Part shown: positions 35,944 through 45,297 of the stretch, piece by piece | Layout of the letters: each line of letters begins with the position of its first letter | Numbering within the stretch: position 1 is the first letter of the stretch | Assembly (NCBI RefSeq): GCF_014656545.1 | Contig: NZ_BNDS01000007.1 | Span: 110,618 to 174,617 of the forward strand | Direction: 5' to 3' | Length of the DNA: 64,000 bases | Origin: Neobacillus kokaensis | GTDB lineage: Bacteria > Bacillota > Bacilli > Bacillales > Cytobacillaceae | The notes under the pieces: model-generated | The model's database searches: none | What the model was told of the DNA's origin: nothing | Seen by the model: only the letters and a program-made list of their open reading frames with translations | Position numbers and translations under genes: made by a program

Positions 35944-38406
35944 TTATTGTTGTGCAGCAATTTTATATTTTGCATTATGCCTTATCGTCAAGTATGAGGT
36001 TGTTAATAAAGCAAACACTACTATATAACTAAATAAAATTGTCAGGTTATGCCACATAAAGCTGTAATCACCACTTGAAATGACTGCCTTAAAGCCTGAA
36101 ACAGTATACGTCATTGGCAGGAAGGCGTTAAAATGTTGTAAGAAATTAGGGATTAATTCAAGTGGGAATGTTCCTGCACTTGTCGTTAATTGAAAAATTA
36201 ATACCAAGATTGCTAGGAAACGTCCGGCATCCGCGAACACTGTAACAAAGAACTGTACTAAAGAAATAAACGTTAAACTTGTTATAATTGAAAATAGGAT
36301 AAATTTAGGTACACTTGCCACATGTAAATTCAATGCACCTAAAATGACGGCATCCGCTATTAAAGCCTGTACAACCCCAAAAACTGCTAATATAGCAAAT
36401 TTGCTGATGAACCAGTTGAAGCCATTTGCAGGTGTAACTGCCGGGTCACGCATCGGGAAGACAATTGAGAGTAAGAGTGCCCCAACAAACAAACCTAGTG
36501 AAAGGAAATATGGTGTAAATCCTGTTCCGTAGTTCGGAACGTGATTTACCTTTTCCGTATCAAGCTTCACTGGCTTTGACATCATATCATAGGTTTTATC
36601 ATTCGCATGAACCTTAGACACTTCTTTTGCGCCATCTTTCAGTTTATCTGCTAGTTCAGTTGTACCAGCAGTAAGCTGACTTGTGCCATCCTTCAAATGC
36701 TCCGAACCATCTGCTAGCTTGCCAGCGCCGGAGGTAATCGCGTCCGCACCGTTGGTTAATTGGCTCATACCGCTTGAAAGATCAGATGCACCGTTTTTAA
36801 GATTACTAGAGCCAGAAGCAATTTGTCCCGCGCCTGATGACAACGCATCGGAACCAGAAGCAAGTTTCTCCATTCCACTTAATAAATCGTAAGCACCGAT
36901 TCGTAAAGCTTGTGAACCAGAGGATAATTGAACCGCTCCTTCCGTTAACGCATTTGAACCATCAGTAAGCTGATTCATTCCAAATAAAAGTGTTGATGAA
37001 CCATTGGCCAGTTGATCAGCACCTGCTTTGGCATCTTTAAATTTCTCTCCAAACAACTCCATTTGATCAGAAAAGCTTTTTTGACCGGTGTGAAGAGCCT
37101 CAAGCTTTGTTGATATCTGCTCCGCTCCGTCTGAAAGCTGACTCGCTGCATCAGATAAGTCTTTGGTTCCAGATTTTAGTGCGGCACTGCCGCTTTCTAA
37201 TTGATCCAAGGCTTGAATCAGTTGAGCCTTTTTATCCTCTGGCAAATTGCCTAATAACGGCATCATTTGTGTTATTTGCTTTTTTAAAGAGGTAATCCCT
37301 TGATTTAAGTCTTCAGCACCTTTTACTGCACTGGTAGAGCCTTTTTGCCATTCACTTAATTTTAATGATAATTCTTCGGCCCCAGCATGTAATTGTTTAC
37401 CACCAGCTTCCAGCTGTGTTGAGGCAATTTCCAGCTTTTTATGTCCGTTAAGCAGTTGACCGAGACCTTCATTCAATTGTTTACTGCCAGCTGCAACTTT
37501 ATTAGCGCCTGAGTTGGCAGATTGCATCCCGGCATTGAACTCTCCTGATTTTTCCGCTAACACTGCTAGCCCATCATCCAAATCTTTGGACCCTGAAGCA
37601 AGCTTCTGTACTCCTGAATTAGCGGATTGCATTCCCGCATTAAATTCAATTGATTTTTCTGCCAGTATTGCGAGCCCGTTATATAAATCATTTGAACCGG
37701 AAGCAAGTTTTTTAGAGCCTTCATCAGCTGATTTCATCCCATTATTAAATTCAATTGATTTTTTAGCTAATGTTGCGATTCCCGTGTTTAAATCCGCTGA
37801 ACCTTTATTCAAATTCTTTGAACCATCACTTAGTTTTTCAGCACCATTACTGGCCTTCTGAAAACCGGCAGATACATCATTGATTTTTTCAAAGATCGTT
37901 TCCGCATAGGTTTCAGTTACCTTTTCGGCAACAGCTGTTTTAATTTTTTCTGCCGCTGTCCCGCCAATTTGAGCAGAAAGAAAATTAAAACCTTCGTTTG
38001 GAACATAAATTAATTCCAGCTTCTTCGGATTTTTATCCATAAGTGTTGTCGCATTATTGGAGAAATTTTCTGGAATTTCGATTAACATGTAATATTTTTG
38101 TTTCTTTAGCTCGTTATAGCCATCTTGTTTGTTCAGGATTTGATAATCAAAATCCTTGCTTTTCTTTAGTTTCTCAACAAGGTCCTCACCCAGCTTAAGT
38201 TGTTCATCATCCATTACAGCTCCCTTGTCATTGTTGACAATCGCTACAGGCAACTCATCCATTTTTCCGTATGGATCCCAAAATGCCCAAAGAAATAATC
38301 CTGCATACAGAACTGGAATAAACAAAACAGCGATAATTGGAATTAAGATTTTTTTATTTTTAATAATTGTAAAAAGTTCTTGTTTAAACAAGCCATTTTT
38401 CACCAT
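35944..38406 (-). CDS. yhgE: YhgE/Pip-family membrane protein (phage-infection-protein-like, ABC-2-type)
   Basis: An 820-aa protein of the YhgE/Pip/ESAT-6-associated family: one N-terminal transmembrane helix, a long extracellular region, and five or six transmembrane helices at the C-terminus resembling ABC-2 permeases. The extracellular part is a helical array rich in SGSxxLxxG units, including three tandem 35-residue repeats (105-bp period, about 37508-37820). Related proteins act as phage receptors or in type VII secretion. The ATG at 38406 follows AAAAGGAGGT. It follows hemY; the TetR gene yhgD of B. subtilis is missing here. Confidence 0.9.
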   Translation of the reverse strand: MVKNGLFKQELFTIIKNKKILIPIIAVLFIPVLYAGLFLWAFWDPYGKMDELPVAIVNNDKGAVMDDEQLKLGEDLVEKLKKSKDFDYQILNKQDGYNELKKQKYYMLIEIPENFSNNATTLMDKNPKKLELIYVPNEGFNFLSAQIGGTAAEKIKTAVAEKVTETYAETIFEKINDVSAGFQKASNGAEKLSDGSKNLNKGSADLNTGIATLAKKSIEFNNGMKSADEGSKKLASGSNDLYNGLAILAEKSIEFNAGMQSANSGVQKLASGSKDLDDGLAVLAEKSGEFNAGMQSANSGANKVAAGSKQLNEGLGQLLNGHKKLEIASTQLEAGGKQLHAGAEELSLKLSEWQKGSTSAVKGAEDLNQGITSLKKQITQMMPLLGNLPEDKKAQLIQALDQLESGSAALKSGTKDLSDAASQLSDGAEQISTKLEALHTGQKSFSDQMELFGEKFKDAKAGADQLANGSSTLLFGMNQLTDGSNALTEGAVQLSSGSQALRIGAYDLLSGMEKLASGSDALSSGAGQIASGSSNLKNGASDLSSGMSQLTNGADAITSGAGKLADGSEHLKDGTSQLTAGTTELADKLKDGAKEVSKVHANDKTYDMMSKPVKLDTEKVNHVPNYGTGFTPYFLSLGLFVGALLLSIVFPMRDPAVTPANGFNWFISKFAILAVFGVVQALIADAVILGALNLHVASVPKFILFSIITSLTFISLVQFFVTVFADAGRFLAILVLIFQLTTSAGTFPLELIPNFLQHFNAFLPMTYTVSGFKAVISSGDYSFMWHNLTILFSYIVVFALLTTSYLTIRHNAKYKIAAQQ

Positions 38407-38443
38407 AATACCTCCTTTTTTCACATTGACCACTTTGTCCATC

Positions 38444-38505
38444 TAGTCATTTTTCTTCAAAAAAGAAAGACTATTAATGTTTAATAATCTCCTTAAAAAT
38501 GACTA
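38444..38505. promoter_or_regulatory. Spaced inverted repeat upstream of yhgE
   Basis: TAGTCATTTTT (38444-38454) and AAAAATGACTA (38495-38505) are perfect 11-bp complements separated by 40 bases, within the leader of yhgE. A further GTCATT lies at 38519-38524. This could be a paired operator for a TetR-like repressor or a DNA loop site. Inference only. Confidence 0.4.
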
Positions 38506-38573
38506 TTTGAACATTTCGGTCATTCAATACTTAAAGAGTATAACTCTATTTATTCTTATTGGCAAGTAAAATA

Positions 38574-38606
38574 AAAAAGAAGCTATAATGAATAGCTTCT
38601 TTTTTA
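38574..38606. terminator. Terminator of hemY
   Basis: 13-bp stem AAAAAGAAGCTAT / ATAGCTTCTTTTT with a 5-base loop, just past the hemY stop; A and T runs on both sides. Confidence 0.85.
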
Positions 38607-38609
38607 GTA

Positions 38610-40028
38610 TTAATTATTTTTTAAAAAATTCAAGACATTTTGAACTGCTGCTTCCCCTTGGTCGATACAATCCGGCACACCAACCCCCCCGTAAGAGGCT
38701 CCAGCTAAAAACACTCCCGGAAGTTCGATTTTCAAATGTTCTAATATGTTTGCCAACCTGGTTTTATGACCAACAGTATATTGCGGCATAGCATTTTTCC
38801 AGCGCGAAACAACGGTAAAATCAGGATTCATCGTAATATCCATCGTCTTCTTTAAGTCATCAAGAACTATCTTAATAATTTGGTCATCGGATAGGTCAAC
38901 GATTGTCTCATCGCCCGCTCTCCCTACATAACAGCGAAGCAATACTTTTCCCTTTGGTGCCGAATGAATCCATTTTTTATGTGTCCACGTACATGCCGTA
39001 ATGGAATAATCGCTTCTTCGGGAGACAACAAATCCGGTCCCATTAATATCATTTTTAATTGCTGCCTCAGGAAAAGCTAGGGAAACTGTGGCAACCGACG
39101 TGGATGGAACAGATTTTAACGGGTCAAAAAAAGCATAATCTGAAAACATCGCTTGAGTGACATTATGCGGAGTTGCCGCAATTATACTATCCGCCACAAT
39201 TGTCTCACCATTATTAAGATATATTTCATATTTTTCAAACACTCTGCTAATTTTCTTAACCCGGTGCCCTTTTAAGATCATGTGCGGATCTAATTTTGCT
39301 TCAATTGCTTCGGCAAATGACTGAAGGCCGGTTTTAAACGTAAGAAACGCTCCTTGAGACTTATTTTGGTTAATAGGCTGGCTAGGTTTAGGTGATTTCG
39401 TTTTTTTCATTCCAATGATTAGGCTTCGGTACTGCTGCTCAACTTCATAAAATTGCGGGAATGTTGCCATCAGACTCATTTGATCAATATCACCAGCATA
39501 AATTCCTGATAATAATGGTTCTATTAAATTGTCAACTACTTCATCGCCTAATCTTCGACGAAAAAATTCTCCCAACGATTGATCTTTCCCACTTTTTGAC
39601 CGCGGTAATATAAAATCTGCTGCTGCCCTAAGCTTTCCGGGAATGGAAAATAAATTAGTTGTAATAAACGGCCTAATTTCTGTTGGAATTCCCATTATGG
39701 AACCGCCAGGCATGGAATAAAGCCTTTCATTTACTAAGACATACGATTTCCCAGTGGAATTATGAACTAACTTATCATCCATCCCGACTTCCCTTGCGAG
39801 ACGAATCATACTTGTTTTTCTAGCTAAAAATGAATCAGGACCACGCTCAATGGTAAACCCGTCACGTACAACCGTTTGCATTTTCCCCCCAAGACGGTGG
39901 GAGGCTTCAATAAGCTGAATCTCGATAGAGAGATTTTTTTCAAGTACTTCCTTTTGAAGATAGTAGGCTGCCGTTAATCCGGCTGCGCCTCCCCCAATTA
40001 TGACAACCTTCCGTTTATCTTCTGCCAC
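38610..40028 (-). CDS. hemY: Coproporphyrinogen III oxidase HemY (CgoX)
   Basis: A 472-aa flavoprotein of the protoporphyrinogen-oxidase fold; in Firmicutes it oxidises coproporphyrinogen III to coproporphyrin III. The FAD-binding motif VVIIGGGAAGLTAAYYL is at the N-terminus and GVGVPDCIDQGEAAV near the C-terminus. A GTG start at 40028 is preferred: AAGGTGAC precedes it, and the GTG at 40037 is inside that site. Third gene of hemE-hemH-hemY. Confidence 0.93.
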   Translation of the reverse strand: MAEDKRKVVIIGGGAAGLTAAYYLQKEVLEKNLSIEIQLIEASHRLGGKMQTVVRDGFTIERGPDSFLARKTSMIRLAREVGMDDKLVHNSTGKSYVLVNERLYSMPGGSIMGIPTEIRPFITTNLFSIPGKLRAAADFILPRSKSGKDQSLGEFFRRRLGDEVVDNLIEPLLSGIYAGDIDQMSLMATFPQFYEVEQQYRSLIIGMKKTKSPKPSQPINQNKSQGAFLTFKTGLQSFAEAIEAKLDPHMILKGHRVKKISRVFEKYEIYLNNGETIVADSIIAATPHNVTQAMFSDYAFFDPLKSVPSTSVATVSLAFPEAAIKNDINGTGFVVSRRSDYSITACTWTHKKWIHSAPKGKVLLRCYVGRAGDETIVDLSDDQIIKIVLDDLKKTMDITMNPDFTVVSRWKNAMPQYTVGHKTRLANILEHLKIELPGVFLAGASYGGVGVPDCIDQGEAAVQNVLNFLKNN

Positions 40029-40065
40029 GGATGTCACCTTCTTCCACTAATTCCCTTACCATATG

Positions 40066-41001
40066 TTAATTATTTATTTTTTTCAAAACTACATCCGCTA
40101 ATAGATCAATAAATTCTTTCTTAGCATTTGGCATCTCCGGACGATAGTAGCTTACCCCTAATTCATCAGTAACCGCTTTACACTCAATATCATTATCATA
40201 CAACACCTCAAGGTGGTCACAGACAAATCCTACAGGAGCATAAACAAATGCCTGATAATGATGTTCCTTAAATAAGTCTTTTGTTAAATCCTGAACATCT
40301 GGACCCAGCCATGGCTCTGGAGTGTTTCCAGCACTTTGCCAGCCAATCACGTAATTCTTCACATCCGCTTGTTTTGCAATCAGATCGGCTGTTTCCTGAA
40401 GCTGCTGTGGATATGGGTCGCCAAACTGAAGAATCTTCTCCGGTAGACTATGGGCAGAGACGATCAGGACAGCATTTTCTCTTTCTTCAGCTGGCATCTG
40501 ATGAAAGATTTTATTGATTTCATCTGACCAATAGGAAATAAATTTCGGCTCTTCATACCAGCTTTCAATTGTTTTAATTTTAAGCGTGCCGCCTAATTTC
40601 CCAGCCTCTTCTACCGCCCTGCCATTATACGATTTCACACTAAAGGTTGAAAAATGAGGGGCAAGTACGATGCTGACAGCCTCCTCGATTCCATCCTCTA
40701 TCATTTGTTTAACGGCATCCTCAATAAACGGATTAATGTGTTTTAAGCCGAGATACATCTTAAACTCAATTTCATCTTGAATTTTATTTAAATGTTCTTC
40801 AAGTTTCTCCGCTTGTTCGAGTGTGATTTTGGCTAGTGGTGAGATTCCGCCAATCGCCTCATAACGGCTGCGGAGGTCCTCAATCATTTCCGGGGAAGGT
40901 TTTCGCCCATGGCGGATATGTGTATAATAACGATCTAAATCATCTGATGTATATGGGGTACCGTACGCCATTACAAGTAAACCCATTTTCTTTTTTGTCA
41001 T
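40066..41001 (-). CDS. hemH: Coproporphyrin III ferrochelatase HemH (CpfC)
   Basis: A 311-aa ferrochelatase that inserts Fe2+ into coproporphyrin III in Firmicutes. Characteristic segments are [29 protein letters not shown], the [11 protein letters not shown] motif with the catalytic histidine, and [17 protein letters not shown] with the conserved glutamate. The ATG at 41001 follows GAGGTG; an in-frame GTG at 41010 overlaps that site. It lies 37 bases before hemY. Confidence 0.96.
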   Translation of the reverse strand: MTKKKMGLLVMAYGTPYTSDDLDRYYTHIRHGRKPSPEMIEDLRSRYEAIGGISPLAKITLEQAEKLEEHLNKIQDEIEFKMYLGLKHINPFIEDAVKQMIEDGIEEAVSIVLAPHFSTFSVKSYNGRAVEEAGKLGGTLKIKTIESWYEEPKFISYWSDEINKIFHQMPAEERENAVLIVSAHSLPEKILQFGDPYPQQLQETADLIAKQADVKNYVIGWQSAGNTPEPWLGPDVQDLTKDLFKEHHYQAFVYAPVGFVCDHLEVLYDNDIECKAVTDELGVSYYRPEMPNAKKEFIDLLADVVLKKINN

Positions 41002-41048
41002 TCTTTGCACCTCATTTTTAGAAACAGTTGGTTTCCTTCTAAAATTAT

Positions 41049-41065
41049 GCTAGGGCCACCCTAGC
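41049..41065. other. Small perfect hairpin between hemE and hemH
   Basis: GCTAGGG / CCCTAGC, 7 bp with a 3-base loop, in the 172-base gap between hemE and hemH. There is no U tract, so it is not a classic terminator; it may be an mRNA processing or stability element. Confidence 0.4.
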
Positions 41066-41173
41066 GCTCGACAAATTACACCAATGCGACCATCGTGACC
41101 CTTACTCTAAAATAACTCTTTTTATTTTGCCAAAATATAAAACAGTTTACTAATGATTATTCTAGGCATTCCA

Positions 41174-42220
41174 TTAGCGTCCTAGTTTGGCAGCGGAATA
41201 TTCATGGACGAAGGAAGTTAATCTCTTTAAAGTCTCCGGCTTTACAGCCGGGAACACACCATGGCCTAAATTAAAGATATAACCCTCTCCCGTCATCCCT
41301 TGGTCTAGAATGGCTTTTGCCTTTTCTTCAATGACTTCCCAAGGAGCAAGTAAAATGGCTGGGTCCAGGTTCCCTTGCACAGTCTTATGAATGCCCAGCT
41401 CCCTTGCTTTTGCGATAGGAAGGCGCCAATCCAGCCCTACTACATCCAGCGGCAGGTCATTCCATTCGAGTGCTAAGTGACTCGCACCGACTCCAAACAT
41501 GATTAATGGAACATTTTCTTTTTGTAATTCGGTAAAGATTCTGTTCATAACCGGTTTAATAAAAATGCGGTAATCCTCAACATTTAATGCGCCCACCCAG
41601 GAATCGAAGATCTGAATTGCCTTTGCTCCTGCGCCAATTTGCGCTTTCACATATGTAATCACCATATCGCCCAGCTTGTCCATTAATGCAAACCACGCCT
41701 TTGGCTCTGCATACATAAATGCTTTTGTCTTGTTGTAGTTCTTGGATGGCCCGCCTTCAATCATATAGCTTGCAAGTGTAAACGGAGCTCCTGAAAAACC
41801 AATCAATGGGACAGATAATTGTTCTTTTGTTAATAATTTTATTGTATCTAAAACGTAAGGAATATCTTCCTCCGGATTTAATTCTCCCAATTTTTCTACA
41901 TCGGCAAGAGATTGAATCGGGTTGTCTATAACAGGTCCAATTCCACCCTTTATTTCAACATGCATTCCCATTGCAGGAAGCGGTGTCATGATATCTTTAT
42001 ATAAAATGGCTGCGTCAACATTGTACTGTTCAACAGGCAAACGGGTGACATAGGCACATAACTCAGGCTGGTGTGTGATTTCAAATAAAGAATATTTTTC
42101 TTTAATTTCACGATACTCCGGCTGCGACCGCCCGGCCTGACGCATATACCAAACAGGAACGTGGCCCGTCTTTTCACCTCTCGCTGCTTTTAAAAATGTT
42201 TCGTTGATTTGTTTTGTCAT
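41174..42220 (-). CDS. hemE: Uroporphyrinogen decarboxylase HemE
   Basis: A 348-aa enzyme that decarboxylates uroporphyrinogen III to coproporphyrinogen III. Signature segments: [16 protein letters not shown] (substrate-binding arginines), [27 protein letters not shown] and FNLGHGVFP. The ATG at 42220 is preferred, with AAGGTGG 10 bases upstream. First of the hemEHY set, divergent from the haem monooxygenase hmoB. Confidence 0.96.
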   Translation of the reverse strand: MTKQINETFLKAARGEKTGHVPVWYMRQAGRSQPEYREIKEKYSLFEITHQPELCAYVTRLPVEQYNVDAAILYKDIMTPLPAMGMHVEIKGGIGPVIDNPIQSLADVEKLGELNPEEDIPYVLDTIKLLTKEQLSVPLIGFSGAPFTLASYMIEGGPSKNYNKTKAFMYAEPKAWFALMDKLGDMVITYVKAQIGAGAKAIQIFDSWVGALNVEDYRIFIKPVMNRIFTELQKENVPLIMFGVGASHLALEWNDLPLDVVGLDWRLPIAKARELGIHKTVQGNLDPAILLAPWEVIEEKAKAILDQGMTGEGYIFNLGHGVFPAVKPETLKRLTSFVHEYSAAKLGR

Positions 42221-42328
42221 TTCATACAGTCCACCTTTCAAGACATGTCTGCTATTTATTTTAATATATTTAGCATAAATTTAAAAACTATCTTAAGCAT
42301 ACTGTATCCACTATAGCGGTTATTCCTA

Positions 42329-42352
42329 TTTGTGTATAGTAAACAACACAAA
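42329..42352. promoter_or_regulatory. Candidate operator in the hemE-hmoB intergenic region
   Basis: TTTGTG (42329-42334) and CACAAA (42347-42352) form an inverted repeat with a 12-base spacer between the divergent hemE and hmoB genes. I do not recognise it as a Fur or PerR box. Weak evidence. Confidence 0.3.
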
Positions 42353-42428
42353 CTGTCAAAAAAAAGTCGTTTTTTCATTAGAATTCGTGGAATAATATAA
42401 ATTAGACTAAATTACGGGGGTTGATGAA

Positions 42429-42926
42429 ATGAACATCTATATAACCACAGGGACACATGATTTTTTAAAAAAAATTGAAGCAAAGTACTCTGGGGAAACT
42501 ATGGTAACTATGATTAATCCAAATGGATCTTTATTACTTCACGAAACAATGGGAAAATCCGTATTTAACGCACCAAGAAAATATGAAGCAATTGGAGCGA
42601 GCGGGAAATTGCCAACCAAAGAAGGCTTTGTTGTAATGAATAACATCCCCATTAACGAGGAAGAACGCCCCTTATTTGAGCACCAAATATCGAACCAGGG
42701 AAATCAAGCTGCAAATGATGCTGGTTTTATCGCTTTAAGAATACTCCGTCCTTTAACCTCGAATACGTATATCATCATGACAGTTTGGGAAAATGAGGCA
42801 AACTATGAAAAATGGAAGGGCTCCCAATCCTATTTCCCATCATACGATACCAAAGGGACCATTGACCCTCAGCAAAAAATATTCCAAAGCGCACCTTATA
42901 TAAGTGAATATATGATAACAGAATAA
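42429..42926 (+). CDS. hmoB: Haem-degrading monooxygenase HmoB (IsdG family)
   Basis: A 165-aa ABM-domain protein related to B. subtilis HmoB (YhgC), which opens haem and releases iron. The N-terminal half is the extra domain typical of HmoB, and the C-terminal half is the IsdG-like dimeric barrel, with FIALRILRPLTSNTYIIMTVWENEANYEKWKGSQSY. ACGGGGGTTG precedes the ATG. Being divergent from hemE puts haem synthesis and degradation side by side. Confidence 0.9.
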   Translation: MNIYITTGTHDFLKKIEAKYSGETMVTMINPNGSLLLHETMGKSVFNAPRKYEAIGASGKLPTKEGFVVMNNIPINEEERPLFEHQISNQGNQAANDAGFIALRILRPLTSNTYIIMTVWENEANYEKWKGSQSYFPSYDTKGTIDPQQKIFQSAPYISEYMITE

Positions 42927-42936
42927 ATAAATCATT

Positions 42937-42990
42937 AACGGTGTCAGGCATCATGTGAAAATTCACATGGTGCCTGACACCGTTTTTTAT
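42937..42990. repeat. Long perfect-stem hairpin (REP-like) after hmoB
   Basis: A 23-bp stem (42937-42959 with 42962-42984) with a 2-base loop and a single T.G mismatch, core GGTGTCAGGCA / TGCCTGACACC, followed by TTTTTT. It works as a terminator for hmoB, but the length and the GGTGTCAGGCACC-like core resemble dispersed intergenic repeats of Bacillus. Copy number cannot be judged in one window. Confidence 0.65.
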
Positions 42991-43058
42991 GAACTTCATA
43001 TTCTATATTACATTTATTAGGGCATTAGCCCACTGAATGTGGAAAGGGGGTAAAAAAT

Positions 43059-44456
43059 ATGCTTGTTGAATTATCTGCTCTTCATTGGATATATGTGGTC
43101 TTTATTGCTCTTATTATCAGTTTTATGGTGATGAGAAGAGATACGACCATCGTCTGCATTGTTGGGATTTTCTTAATTGCGATTACCGCCACTGGAAGCA
43201 TCAGCCATTCTATCAGCAGTATTTTTAATAGCTTTAGTTACGCGATAACCGAATTATTGTCTACTATTCTGGTCATCTCGATTATTGTTGCAATGAGCCA
43301 TACCCTGACGAAAACAGGGATAAATGATGTGATGATTTCTCCATTTAGAAAACTGATTCGCAATCCAACACTGGCTTATTGGACAATCGGAGTTCTTATG
43401 ATGGTTATCTCCTGGTTTTTCTGGCCATCACCGGCTGTAGCATTATTAGGTGCCGTTCTCCTTCCGGTTGCCATTCGCGCAGGCCTGCCGGCATTAGGTG
43501 TAGCGATGGCAATGAATCTGTTCGGACATGGGATTGCCTTATCAGGAGATTTTGTAATTCAGGCAGCACCAAAGCTGACGGCTGATGCAGCCGGGATTCC
43601 CATCCAAGAAGTGATTGATGCCAGTATCCCGCTAGTATTAATTATGGGCATTGTGACAACTGTTACCGCCTTCTACTTGCTGCGTCGGGATATGAAGCAT
43701 GGAAAACTGAAAGCTATCACGGAAATTATTCCTGCAGCATCAACAGAAACCTCTAATCAGCTCGCCCTTCTATCCATTAACCAAAAAAGATTTTTTGCAA
43801 TCGTAGTCCCATTATTATTTGCTGCTGATGTTACAGCCATGACCATCCTTGATTTAACGGGAGGAGACGCAACAGCACTAATCGGGGGAACCTCCATTTT
43901 AATTCTGCTTCTTATTTCCTTAACAGGATACAAAGATAAAGGACTTGAAAAAACAACCCAATTTTTAATCGATGGCTTCCAATTTGGCTTTAAAGTATTT
44001 GGACCCGTTATTCCTATTGCCGCCTTCTTCTATTTAGGCGATGCAGGATTTTCTAAAATCATCGGTGAATTTTTACCAAAAGCCTCTCATGGAATTGTTA
44101 ATGATTTAGGTCTTGCCCTTGCCAATATTGTCCCATTAAGCAAAGCCGTTGGGGCTGTCACCTTGACCACTGTTGGTGCAATAACAGGACTTGATGGGTC
44201 CGGGTTTTCCGGCATTTCCCTCGCCGGGTCAGTAGCGAGTTTATTCGCTATTGCCATAGGAAAAGGCGCTGCTACACTGACTGCCTTAGGGCAAATTGCT
44301 GCGATTTGGGTCGGCGGCGGAACGCTCATCCCATGGGCCTTGATTCCTGCCGCTGCCATTTGTAATGTCGATCCATTTGAGCTGGCAAGACGAAATCTCA
44401 TTCCCGTTGTGATTGGCCTCGTCGTTACAACCATAGCCGCGATATTTCTAATATAA
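43059..44456 (+). CDS. yhfA: YhfA-family integral membrane permease
   Basis: A 465-aa protein with about 12 transmembrane segments, related to the GntP/ion-transporter superfamily and closest in recalled sequence to B. subtilis YhfA. Conserved stretches include VAMAMNLFGHGIALSGD, FGPVIPIAAFFYLGD and GAITGLDGSGFSGISLAGS. The substrate is unknown. GGAAAGGGGG precedes the ATG. Followed by a strong terminator shared with convergent ecsC. Confidence 0.85.
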   Translation: MLVELSALHWIYVVFIALIISFMVMRRDTTIVCIVGIFLIAITATGSISHSISSIFNSFSYAITELLSTILVISIIVAMSHTLTKTGINDVMISPFRKLIRNPTLAYWTIGVLMMVISWFFWPSPAVALLGAVLLPVAIRAGLPALGVAMAMNLFGHGIALSGDFVIQAAPKLTADAAGIPIQEVIDASIPLVLIMGIVTTVTAFYLLRRDMKHGKLKAITEIIPAASTETSNQLALLSINQKRFFAIVVPLLFAADVTAMTILDLTGGDATALIGGTSILILLLISLTGYKDKGLEKTTQFLIDGFQFGFKVFGPVIPIAAFFYLGDAGFSKIIGEFLPKASHGIVNDLGLALANIVPLSKAVGAVTLTTVGAITGLDGSGFSGISLAGSVASLFAIAIGKGAATLTALGQIAAIWVGGGTLIPWALIPAAAICNVDPFELARRNLIPVVIGLVVTTIAAIFLI

Positions 44457-44460
44457 TAGG

Positions 44461-44502
44461 AAAAAGCCCCTGAACAAAATTAAACTTCAGGGGCTTTTTT
44501 CA
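44461..44502. terminator. Bidirectional terminator between yhfA and ecsC
   Basis: Perfect 14-bp stem AAAAAGCCCCTGAA / TTCAGGGGCTTTTT with an 11-base loop. Confidence 0.92.
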
Positions 44503-45202
44503 ATAGCCGCAAGCGATAGGCATTCATCGCCGTTTCACCAAGCAATTTTAAGATATTATTGTTCGCATATGCACCAACAAAAGCACCAATTCCCGGTACA
44601 AGCTGAAACATTTTAACAAGGTCGATATAATCGCGGTACTCCTGCTGGAACTTCTGCCAATCCATTTCAACCAGTTCCTCTTTTCTGCTTTCCCAATTTT
44701 CAATATCGTCCAGCGTCTGCCTGCGGATTTCGTCGCTCGAAAATGCCAGCTGAAAGACATGAAGCATAAATAACCTTTCTTCATACTCTTTTGTATTAAA
44801 GCCATAGATAGCCGCTACCTCAAATAAAAATTTCATCTCAATCGTCAAAAGCAGAGGAAAATCAGCGAGACCAAGCAAAATTCCTCCAGCCCCTGTACCG
44901 GCTCCTTCCACAATCGCTGTTTTCTGATAGGCAGCAATTTTTTTCAGCACCAGTTCATCCCTTTCTTCCAATGAAAGTCCTTGCGCTTGATTTTGATTCG
45001 TAGTCAGCTGTGAGCCGAATAACGTAGCTTTCACCATCGCTTTAATACTGTCAGTCATCATCTGATGTACTTTATCTGGAATATATTCATTCATTTTCAC
45101 TTGTGCTTTTTTTGAAATCCTCTTCATCATTCCGGAGCGTCTTGTTAACTTTCGCTTCCAATCCTCCACCTCATCATATACTTTTAATTCATACTCATTC
45201 AT
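44480..45202 (-). CDS. ecsC: EcsC family protein
   Basis: A 240-aa EcsC-domain protein with the GAGTGAGGILLGLADFPLLL and LVPGIGAFVGAYANN hydrophobic, Gly-rich segments, probably membrane-associated. It follows ecsAB but is separated by a hairpin at 45263-45294, so it may be only partly co-transcribed. The function of EcsC is not known; in B. subtilis it is dispensable for the ecs phenotypes. The 3' end overlaps the yhfA terminator. Confidence 0.9.
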   Translation of the reverse strand: MNEYELKVYDEVEDWKRKLTRRSGMMKRISKKAQVKMNEYIPDKVHQMMTDSIKAMVKATLFGSQLTTNQNQAQGLSLEERDELVLKKIAAYQKTAIVEGAGTGAGGILLGLADFPLLLTIEMKFLFEVAAIYGFNTKEYEERLFMLHVFQLAFSSDEIRRQTLDDIENWESRKEELVEMDWQKFQQEYRDYIDLVKMFQLVPGIGAFVGAYANNNILKLLGETAMNAYRLRLLKKAPEV

Positions 45203-45262
45203 TGCTCAACACCCCTTAGCTATAAATATGCCGGATCATCCAAAAATCAGCCTAACTTTTAT

Positions 45263-45294
45263 AAAAAAATCCCCTTCAATTTATAAGGGGATTT
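45263..45294 (-). terminator. Terminator/attenuator between ecsB and ecsC
   Basis: 10-bp stem AAATCCCCTT / AAGGGGATTT with an 8-base loop and a T run on the minus strand, 4 bases after the ecsB stop. Confidence 0.8.
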
Positions 45295-45297
45295 CCA

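Noticed and set aside
42954..42967. TGTGA...TCACA as an FNR box
   Set aside because: The spacing is 4, not 6, and it is simply the loop-proximal part of the long hairpin after hmoB.
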